The translations under genes and the position numbers were made by a program. The notes below the pieces were generated by a model that was not told the origin of the DNA, searched no databases, and saw nothing but the letters and a program-made list of their open reading frames with translations. From contig NC_079474.1 of NCBI RefSeq assembly GCF_026230105.1, positions 35,664,294-35,728,293 on the forward strand: DNA of 64,000 nucleotides. The letters are read 5' to 3'. This DNA comes from Diorhabda sublineata (Eukaryota; Arthropoda; Insecta; Coleoptera; Chrysomelidae). This document shows positions 48,252-56,809 of this stretch, one piece after another; positions within the stretch are counted from its first letter, which is position 1; the number at the start of each line of letters is the position of its first letter.

Positions 48252-49007
48252 ATGTAGACCAGGGATGGGGAAACTACGGCCTGTGGCCGTCTTCGGCCCG
48301 TAAAGCGTTGAAATCCGGCCCGCTTCCATCAAACAAAATTCAAGTACAGCTTTCTTATTATCAGAAATTACATTCTCTTCAATTGGCAGTGCCCGTCGCA
48401 CATAAAACAACATGTGCGAGCGCGGACGGGGATATGAGCGAAAACTAAAATGAAGCTCGAGTAGGTGCGTCTGTCGTCGAACGCGCTACCCATTTGAAGC
48501 AACTATTTTTGAACACCAGCAAATTGGAATTTTATAAGTCTTTATCTAGGACACAATACCCAAATCTAGTTGCCCATGCCCAAAAAATAATGGCAATGTT
48601 TGGTACAAGCTATTTGTGCGAACAAACGTTTTCAAACAAACTAAGCAAAAATTGTCTTCTTAATAGGCTTTCGGATGACCTTCTTTTTTCATTGCTAGCA
48701 ATTCAGCATCACAAATGGAGCCGGCTTATGATGAAGTCAAGTAGAAACAAAAACAGTTCTACATGTCACATGTTCCCACAAAGACCAGCGCTCCTCAACC
48801 TTTTACTTCGCAGCTAACTTGAGCTCAATTAATTGCAATTAAAAATGTTATTTTTTAAAATTGCACAATAAATTAGTGTTTCAGAAAAATTAAAGTAAAA
48901 AACTTTTATTTTAGTAAATAATGTAATGCTACAACTTGGCCCGCTATATATTTCTTTAACAAAAATTGGCACGTCAAGAAAAAAGTTTCCCCATCCCTGA
49001 TGTAGAC
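48252..49007 (+). mobile_element. hAT element (740 bp) with perfect TIRs and 8-bp target duplication
   Basis: The element is 48260-48999. It starts CAGGGATGGGGAAACT and ends with the exact reverse complement AGTTTCCCCATCCCTG (16 of 16). ATGTAGAC is present on both sides (48252-48259 and 49000-49007). An 8-bp duplication and CAGGG ends are diagnostic of hAT elements. The inside is GC-richer than the surroundings and keeps only the end of a transposase. It sits inside the Tc1-like transposase above. Confidence 0.93.
48494..48817 (+). pseudogene. hAT transposase C-terminal dimerisation domain
   Basis: 107-codon frame. It encodes YPNLVAHAQKIMAMFGTSYL, CEQTFS and LNRLSDDLLFSLLAIQ, the hAT C-terminal dimerisation motif in the form seen in GTF2IRD2/ZBED5-like elements (YP.L...A.KI..MFGSTY.CEQTFS). 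The BED finger and catalytic core are missing, so the element cannot move by itself. The frame is still open across this domain, so the insertion is fairly young. Confidence 0.8.
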
Positions 49008-49260
49008 CATCTGGAGAGGATTATTTCTGAAGAATGCCAAAAAATTACTCCAAATATGACACGGAAAGTACTACAAGAGTTTGTCAAAAGAACAATTAAA
49101 TGTTCACAAAGAGAAGGTGGATATGTCGAAGCTGTAGGACATCGAAATAAAACATAATTTTGTTTGTTCTTCAATTTCTACAATAAATAATTATTATGCA
49201 TTCATTACGTATGTAAATTGCAAGATTGCTCAAAAAGTAATAAATAGAAAGATTATAATA

Positions 49261-49993
49261 TGAGGCATATTTTTTAAGTAAGTACCGTTTTGCGATTCCG
49301 CCGCCGCAACACCAAGGTCGGCGTTCCGAACAAGCGCGCTGGTTACCTAAATCTCTTGTCTACGCACTGACGCCATTACAATCTGATTCTTCATTGTGCA
49401 CTTTGTTTACTGAGTGTTTAAGATGCCTCCGACAATCGTGAGTCCCGCCGATTGTGAAGTACGAGCTGTTATACGATTTCTTAGTGCTAAAGGCATAAAA
49501 CTGATCGATATTCATCGTGAAATCTGTGAAGTTTACGGACAAAACATTATGAGTGATGGAATGGTAAGGAAATGGGTGAGAGCAGGGTACCGTTTTGCTG
49601 CATGACACTGCCCGTCCACGTCTGGTTAATCGGACCAAAGATCTCATCAAATCTTTTCAATGGGAAATTCTAGATCAACCTCCCTACAGCCCTGATCTGG
49701 CGCCCAGCGACTACCATTTGTTCCTGCACTTGAAGAAACACCTGGGCGGTCAGCGTCTTCAAGACGATAACGAAGTCAAAACAGTTGTGATACAGTGGTT
49801 AACAAGTCAGGTGGCAGAATTTTATGAGGAGGATATTCAAAAACTGGTGCCACGTTATGACAAGTGCCTCAATATTCACGGAAATTATGTTGAAAAGTAT
49901 ATTAAGGTACAGGCTTTCATGTAAAAATAAAATTATTTCGATATCTGCACTTTTTTTATTCCAAAACGGTATTTACTTAAAAAATATGCCTCT
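49261..49993 (+). mobile_element. Internally deleted mariner with near-perfect terminal repeats
   Basis: Left end 49262-49292 and right end 49962-49992 (inverted) agree at all but one of about 31 positions (GAGGCATATTTTTTAAGTAA ... CCGTTTTG). The element is flanked by TA on both sides (49259-49260 and 49994-49995), the mariner target duplication. At 733 bp it is about half the size of an intact element. Confidence 0.9.
49414..49924 (+). pseudogene. Mariner transposase with central deletion
   Basis: The first part (49414-49605) is the start: a MFKMPPTIVSPADCEVRAVI-like N-terminus and the helix-turn-helix FLSAKGIKLIDIHREICEVY, GMVRKWVRAG. It then jumps, with a frame change near 49590, to VLLHDTARPRLVNRTKDLI (second-Asp region, HDTARP for HDNARP) and PPYSPDLAPSDYHLFLHLKK (third Asp), ending VPRYDKCLNIHGNYVEKYIK. 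About 150 residues, including the first catalytic Asp, are missing. The remaining sequence is well preserved. Confidence 0.88.
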
Positions 49994-50779
49994 TAATTTT
50001 AACAGATAAGAGATAAATTGTATCCAGCCAGAATAATTAATACGGAATGATTAGTAAATAATCACAAAACCTGAATTTTCATAATAAATGGCTATTGTAT
50101 ATTTGAATATAACTTTTAATTCAAAACAACTTTACTTTATAAGTAAGTTTTTGAATTGTCAAAAATAAAGATACTTTTCTCTTGCACAAATTTAAAATTT
50201 TTTGACAAATCTGGTATACTGCTTTAAAAAATTAATATCTGATGATTGTATTTTAACTTTTGGATCATGCAGAACTTTTTTTCACAAATAACCACTAATA
50301 AAGAAGTTTGCCAACTTCAGTATTAAGTATATGGAAGTCTACGAATAACACGGATGAGTGGATGGAAAGGATTTGATTTTTTTCTCAATAAAAAATAAAG
50401 CATCACCTTACGTTTCAAGGAAATTGAACTCAACTACCAAATGAAACGGACTCTTTCTCATGCCGTTAGCCAGTAATAGATATTAAGATCTCATGATACT
50501 ACTCCAATGGGTACCAGATGAGTATAAGCCATACTTCCAGTCCAAGCTGCATGGTACTATATTCTCAATTGAAGAGAATTGAAATATTAGTTCTAGTGAT
50601 TTTTAAAAAAAATAATTATAAATATCAGACAACATCGCGATAGTAATTATGTAAGTGTGTAAAGAAATAATTGAAAAATTCGAATGCCAAATTTTCATTT
50701 CAAGCCACAATAATGTAAGTCTAATATTTTAAGGAAAGTTCCGAAATAAACTATTATATGTCTCAGAAGACTGTTTCTT
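49994..50779. other. No gene recognised
   Basis: AT-rich, no similarity seen. Confidence 0.35.
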
Positions 50780-50840
50780 GCAAAAAAATGTTTTCAAAGA
50801 AACCGTCCTTTGTCTTTATAGACTTTCTTTGACAAAAATA
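50780..50840. repeat. Fragment of the 40-bp tandem repeat
   Basis: GAAACCGTCCTTTGTCTTTA, TAGACTTTCTTTGACAAAAA matches the unit of the array at 47325-47600. Confidence 0.5.
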
Positions 50841-50910
50841 GTCATTTTTCCAATTTTAAAAATTTAAATCCAAATTGCGTCGGGAGATTTCAGATTAACA
50901 CACAAATCTA

Positions 50911-51016
50911 CACTGACTGATGCGCGTTTCGTTAACAAAGTTATCATCCTCAGATATCTAAGAAAATTTTACCTTCGATGTCTGAAGATGATAACTTGTT
51001 TATCAAAAAATCAGTG
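50911..51016. repeat. Hairpin repeat H4
   Basis: Left arm 50911-50959 (CACTGACTGATGCGCGTTTC, GTTAACAAAGTTATCATCCT...) and right arm 50977-51016 (GATGTCTGAAGATGATAACT, TGTTTATCAAAAAATCAGTG) are inverted copies with a 17-bp loop. Same family as H1-H3. Confidence 0.8.
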
Positions 51017-54000
51017 TTTAGGAGAGTCCGATTATTAATTAAATGGGCCATTACAAGCACGGACGATGCGCGGTGTTCGTTGTTGTCATGGTTTGAGGTA
51101 GGGCCGAACACGCTGGCAGGGGCGTACGTATCATCACTGCCATTTAAAATCAATGAATAAGTTGGAGAATTATAACATGATAAAAAATATTATTTGCAAG
51201 CCGTTATTTGGTTAGTTACGTTCCCAAATAATTTATTTATGTACTATACAGTCCAATACTGAATTGAATGAATTCTTAAATTTAATAATATTATGAATAC
51301 ATATCCTTGTTCTGCTTCTTTTCTCATCAAGTCACTGATTTTTGAGATGATCTCTCCCGTGACTATGAATATTAGTCCCTTATTTCCAACTCCTTTTGGA
51401 GCCATTATAAATGGGATCTATAATAAGGTTCACTAATTTAAATAGATTTAGAATAATCGGTTTATATTTTAAAGAAAAATATAAGTACTGGGAATGACAT
51501 TTTGGCTATTTTCACTGACCTGTACAAATGCATATTAATACAAAAGTTGCATCACATGGAAACCTTTTTTTCGGCTAACGTGCTAACATCACTAACGTGA
51601 TTGCGAAAATCCACCAAATATCTCAAGAGCTGTTTATCGCGAATAAACTATTGCAGGATTTAAAGTAGTTTTGACATTCCTTTTATTTTCCTGGCAGAGA
51701 TCTGGGTAGTAAGAAAAATTGATGTGACACATTCATTTTTGTCTCTTACACCGTATGGGTTCGTGTTTTCCGATGGATGGGATAAACTTTAAACGAAACT
51801 TGTATAAGTTATAAATATGGACTATCGATAACCTATGAAGACAGTTTGCTGAAGGGTGTGCAAATGTGTCTACTTTCGGATGGGGTAAAAAAATTTTCAT
51901 ACTTTCGAAAAAAATTCAGATTTTTCTTGGTAAAGATAAAGGTTTGTCGCGTACAAAAATTCTTATATACACGTTAAATGCAAAATTCTTTGTTTACATG
52001 GCGATTTGTAAGCTTGTAGGTGCATATGTGTTTGGGGAAGGTTGACATTGGCCCATTCATTGATCGGGTGACTTGGGATCAGCAAATTAGGGTGGAAATC
52101 ATCACACTATTTTGTTTCTCACTATTTCAAAATTCCATAGGTTTTGCCTGTTTTTCAGGTTTTTCTGACCAATTTGAATCATGTATTGATATATTATTGA
52201 AATGAAGAATAAAAATGCTACTTGAAAAATACAGGGTGTTTCATTTAACTTGAGAAAGGTGATGACAGATTTTGTCAGAGATTTCAAAAAGTTCTATAGA
52301 AATTAATAAAATTTCGTTAAAAAAAACATTCTTGTATCTTCAATATTAATGACGATAAATGGGATGTCAAAATATAATGAATAGTTTCAACATTATACGA
52401 GTATGTGTGTAATTTTAGTCATGTAATGAACCAATTAATGCATATTGATTCTATTGTACGATAATTTTTTTAGAAAATTTTTCTTTCAAGCACAAACACA
52501 AATATTTACCATTTCGAACCAAAAAATATTGAACACTTAATAACCACCATAATGATGATTTAAATAAAATAATAGTTGGAAAAATAAACGTCTACGCCTA
52601 TGACTCCATACGGCAAACCAATCGCGAGCTAAGGGGGCTGCCTTTCGTCGAAAATGGGTTTCTACGTACATTCCTTAGCTGACCCATTTACTTCTTCACC
52701 GGACTAGCAGTAAACTGTGTCATCTTTATGTTTATACCATCTGATTCTGCAATCTGGGTTCTAGCGCACGCCATATTTGTATATACTGATTTTATATTGA
52801 TAAATGAGCCAACGACTTCTGAATTTACTTAGCATTTGTTGAAATACTTCGTCGATAATAATGTAAGCTCCAAGGTTTATGGAGCTCTTAATCTCTAAGT
52901 ATAACAATGGTTGAGTCGTCGTTTAGAAGAAGTGAAGACAAAACCCAGACTCATTGATACGAATCATTTCAATTTCAATTTCTGTAACTTAATAACCCTT
53001 ACACGTGGTAATTCCAAGCAGATAAGCTGCAAACGTGAGATAGCTTTGCAGCTTTGATAGACGATTTAACAATTTAACCTTACCCTAATTTTCCTTCCAA
53101 AATCTTTTATTCAAATAGTAGATGAAGACATGAAATTAATTATTCAAATGTCTTATAATCACTCACAAAATATGAATTCTGCAATCAAAACCGTTTGGCA
53201 GATATTTGACAAAAATCAATCCATCCTTTTCAAGGCTGACTCTCCCTTATTATCGGGTTAAATACTTAAACCAGTAGCTTGGCTCAATAGATATAACGCT
53301 ATAATTAATCCTCCCTCAAATTGAATTCGCTCGGAAATAAAAGCTTGAGGACCTCTCGCTTTGTCATCGACACACTCCTGCATGTCTATATGAGCTTGCA
53401 ACACAGGACTGCAATTTATCGGAAAACAATACGTGACTTTGATTTGCAATTTTTCAAACTAAGCTCTTCCGGAGTAAATTCAACACTGCAATCTATTTTT
53501 CACGGGAAAATTGTTGTGCAGTAGCCGAAAATGATCGAATAGTAATAGTATGTAGTGAAATCGTAATTGTTTTCATTGCTTACTTCGTGGATTCATCAGG
53601 AATTGGTATTTGACTTTAGTTGAATATATACAGCTGATATTCTAATACGGCGAACAATCAAAATTTCTCGGTATCGAAAATCAAGAAAAAGTTGTAAAAA
53701 CTGGAAACGCCTAACTAAGAATTTATGCTACTTCTAATTAATTAAACTTTGTACGGCTGATACTAGAATGGGGTGAACAATCAATATTAAATTGGACTCC
53801 TCCTATTAAAAGTCGAGCATGAGTTGGGAAAACTGAAAATACCTTATAAAGAATTCACATTACTTTTAATTAATTAGATGATTCTCCAAATTAGAATACA
53901 CCTAATTCTTATGAAACTATACTTCTTTTCTTTATAACGTGAACTTTGTATGATTACGAAGTTAGTGAATACTCTGGAGTATCTATCAGTATTCGAAAAT

Positions 54001-54028
54001 CTGAAAAGCTTAAAAAAATATTTCGGGG
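51017..54028. other. No gene recognised; one ACAGGGTG end
   Basis: At 52231 ACAGGGTGTTTCATTTAACT looks like a TIR transposon end without a partner. A 63-codon minus frame (53258-53449, ending EGGLIIALYLLSQATGLSI) is mildly hydrophobic and unassigned. Nothing else is recognised. Confidence 0.3.
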
Positions 54029-55020
54029 CATTGGTTCCCAAACTTTTTAGTTTCATAGACCACTTTCTAAATTTTGCTGCATCCGGTGAACCTGCAGTTA
54101 CATTTCTGCTAATGGATTTATGATCCATGGTGGTATTTCCATCTATAGAATACCAATTGAATGTTGAACTTATGTCTGAATATCTTCATTAAATTGAAAA
54201 ACAGTTAAAATTTGCGCCGATCAATATTTTCCTCCATAAATATTAATTTAACCAGAAAAGCGGAAATTACACTCTTTGTTTTCATTGAATTGAGGCTGTC
54301 TCCTTGTAACTATTGGTTGAAGTCATTAAATTTTTCGATTAAATCTGTCGAAATCTAAGTCAAAAAGTAAATAAAATCTTGAGAAACAAGCACCTTTCAA
54401 CAACCAGCGTACTTCGGTATGTAACAGCAATCGTTGGAAGTCTTCATCATTATCGTACAATTCTGCAAATGAGCGCGTATCCAATGCATTGCTTCTTATT
54501 TTGTTAACTGTAATAATCACAAATTGAAGCGATTGGTGCAATCTATCACTCAATTTTTTTTCTCTACTAGATGTTGTCGGAGAGTCTGATAGTTTATAAA
54601 CCCACGTTTTCGCAAAGAGTAGCTCTTCATAAATTTTTTCATCCATAACAAATCGAACATATACCAATAATAATGCTTCATTAGAGAAAGTTGACTTGTC
54701 CAGTTGAATAGACAAATGAGGTGTTTGCAGATAATAACACAAGAAACTTCAACATCAGAGTACATCAATACGTCTTCTATAGTGTTGTAACTAGGAGAAA
54801 TTCTTTTGAGATTTTGCTATAAGTAATGAGATATTGTATACTGTGCAAGGCGGTTCTCTTTTCATATTTTTCCTTCAATGTTTGGAAATCTTCATCTATT
54901 TTGTCACGAAGACATCTTCTTAGATGATCTTTCAGCTTTGATGGTTTCATAGAATCATTGATCAAAACTTTGTTGCATAAAAGGCATGTGAGCAATCGTT
55001 TGTCTGCCTTTGATGGAATT
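54029..55020 (-). pseudogene. hAT transposase pseudogene (ZBED5/GTF2IRD2-like) with one end
   Basis: The minus strand at 54995-54777 encodes a BED zinc finger: LTCLLCNKVLINDSMKPSKL, KDHLRRCLRDK, with C-x2-C then H...C where a second His is usual. After a large deletion 54742-54326 encodes LSIQLDKSTFSNEALLLVYV, RFV (first catalytic Asp region, LDKST for LDEST) and LLLHTEVRWLLKG, the conserved HTEVRWLS block. The low-coordinate end CATTGGTTCCCAAACTTTTT at about 54029 is a hAT-type terminal repeat. The other end was not found. It is a different family from the 48.3 kb element, judging by the ends. Confidence 0.75.
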
Positions 55021-55407
55021 ACCTACATGTAAATAAAAAAAAACTTGGTTTTAGTAATCTTATGACGATCTAACTAATTAGGATATGACTATTCTAACAG
55101 AATATGATTATGAAAGCAAAGATTAAATAGTTTTACACTCAATATATAATATATGCAAAGTTTATAATCCAAGCGGTTTCGACAACGATGTTGTCATAAT
55201 TAGGATTTAAATAATATGATTAATCAATTATTATATATATTATGAAATAAGCAAATGTTCCGGAGCCAAACTGTTTCTTATTGTTACAAGCAATAGACCG
55301 CTAAGATCCATAATAGAGTTTTATCCAAGCGACTGAACTTATTTATTTATTATATTTTAATGTATTTCTATAAATTCTACAAAAGTTTTTAATAGTTATT
55401 CACTCAA
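55021..55407. other. No gene recognised
   Basis: AT-rich spacer between the hAT remnant and the Crypton 3' hairpin. Confidence 0.35.
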
Positions 55408-55483
55408 GTGAGTAAAGTAATAATTTTTTCACGAGTAGGACGGTTTGGCAATTCCTACGAGTGAAAAAAGTTGTTTTACTCAC
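55408..55483. repeat. Hairpin 3' of Crypton copy 2
   Basis: GTGAGTAAAGTAATAATTTT...AGTAGGA (55408-55440) pairs with 55453-55483 (TCCTACGAGTGAAAAAAGTT...ACTCAC) with a 12-nt loop. Sequence and shape resemble the hairpin after copy 1. Confidence 0.7.
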
Positions 55484-55598
55484 GGTTTCATACAAAAAAT
55501 TTTTCTACGTTTTCTACGTCTAGACATAAAAAAATCGACTAAACTTTTATCAATTTTTATTTTCTAATAGTAATATCAAAATTACAAATGTGACCATA

Positions 55599-56558
55599 TT
55601 AATTTGAAGTGAAGAAGTGAAGTGAGAAGTTCAAAGATAAAACATCGTCTATAGTTGTACTAGTACTTATACGTATAGTTGGTAGGATCGTGAAAGTTAC
55701 AATTTTCACTGCGGATTCCATTTTATCTTTTATTGAGTCGTCTCCGTAACCTTGTTGGATTTCCACCGTGCTTCTTGAGTTGAATTGTATCACCACCGGA
55801 ATCCACTAATAGAGACGCCGAGCCGAATAGCGTCGAAATATATGCCCAGTGTAGTTTTTTGTACAAGGTAAATTCAAATATGTTACGATAAGCGAGGGAG
55901 TTTTTTCAAAGGTATTGGTATCTACAACTTGAGTTTTGCATTTTCCATTTCCATACTGCAAAAAGAAATGATCTGTTTTGACATTTGTGTGTCGTTGGTT
56001 TCTGTATTTTTTATAAGTGCTTACCAAGCTTGATCTATTGTCAGATATTTCACCAATGCCAGTAAATCAATGTTGAACATGAGTTTTTTTTATCAGGTAC
56101 TGTGATAATTAAAGTATTTTCGGTATTATTAATATCGTTACACTTCATTTTATATAATTCCTCCCTCCGCAGAGCTCCTGCGATTCCGAATATTAAAGCA
56201 ACCTGAAAGACGTTACAAATCATATCTAAGCTTACATTAAAATTTTTTGCTGTCATACCTTATGCATGAGATAATGATCGTGTGGAGCTTGCAACAGAAA
56301 CTTATTAATTTCTTCTCGGGCAAATGTTTTAGTTTCTTTGGGTCTATAGACAACTGATTTATTTTTCAAATATGCAATGAGTTTCGAGTATTTACTGATG
56401 TCTACGTCGACCAAAGTATTGAAGACTTCCACTTTAGAATTATATTCCTTTAAATATTGTTCCCTGGACTCTTCAGGGAGAAGATTCATAGTCACTGCAG
56501 TTGTCGATTCAACAATATCTGGTATGCAGTTTAAAATTTCTTCACTATTACTCTCCAT
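55599..56558 (-). pseudogene. Crypton-type tyrosine recombinase, copy 2, inactive
   Basis: Begins MESNSEEILNCIPDIV at 56558. The N-terminal domain has an in-frame gap of about 40 residues between EQYLKEYN and DISKYSKLIAYLKNKS. Exon 1 ends APHDHYLMHK at 56259. A 56-bp intron with GTATGA and TTTCAG borders (56258-56203) precedes VALIFGIAGALRREELYKMK (first catalytic Arg). After shifts come FFLQYGNGKCKTQVV, YTGHIFRRYSA (HxxR pair), LKKHGG and QGYGDDSIKDKMESAVKI, in which the Tyr nucleophile is kept. At least three frameshifts show it is dead. Relatives are intronless or intron-containing insect Crypton proteins of about 350-400 residues. Confidence 0.8.
56203..56258 (-). other. Small intron in Crypton copy 2
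   Basis: GTATGA...CTTTCAG, 56 bp, phase 0, with a TTTAATG/TGATTTG region before the acceptor. Skipping it joins LMHK to VALIFG, as in related proteins. Read through, the frame stops after MHKV. Confidence 0.65.
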
Positions 56559-56754
56559 CACTAATAATAATACTACACTCCTTTTAATTAGACACAAAAC
56601 GGATTTTCTTGAAGGAATATCAAGATATAAAAGTGTGCCAGTTCATCGGAGAAACGAATTGATATGAGAAATAAAACGTTCATAGTCCACTATTTTGATA
56701 AAATAATTTTATAATTGCGTTAAAAGATGACACGTTACGGCCCTTTTTTAACGC

Positions 56755-56800
56755 AAAAGCGTGAAAAAATTAACCGATACGGTTCTTTTTTCACGCTTTT
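56755..56800. repeat. Perfect-arm hairpin 5' of Crypton copy 2
   Basis: AAAAGCGTGAAAAAA (56755-56769) is exactly inverted at 56786-56800. The loop contains its own palindrome AACCGATACGGTT. It lies about 200 bp upstream of the recombinase start. Confidence 0.75.
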
Positions 56801-56809
56801 CACCGATTC

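Larger units (their letters stand above)
47718..49157 (+). pseudogene. Tc1/mariner-like (IS630-type) transposase, split by a hAT insertion
   Basis: The first part (47718-48259) shows NLDSDPFFTRTVIFSDEATF (first Asp), SSNGTVSSQNCRWWS, then after shifts LQERMTI.FQQDGASIHS (second Asp) and IFWPPRSGELTPLYFFMW. In the last, D/E residues around the third catalytic position are changed. The C-terminal part resumes after the insertion at 49008 with HLERIISEECQKITPNMTRK and ends at 49157. Removing 48260-48999 plus one copy of the 8-bp duplication rejoins the frame at DDVD|HLE. The N-terminal DNA-binding domain was not found. Confidence 0.8.

Noticed and set aside
48966..49157. 63-codon plus-strand frame as an independent small gene
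   Set aside because: It begins inside the hAT element and runs across its right end into the Tc1-like transposase, so it is a junction artefact.
54550..54768. 72-codon minus-strand frame
   Set aside because: It is an out-of-frame overlap of the hAT transposase frame at 54326-54742.
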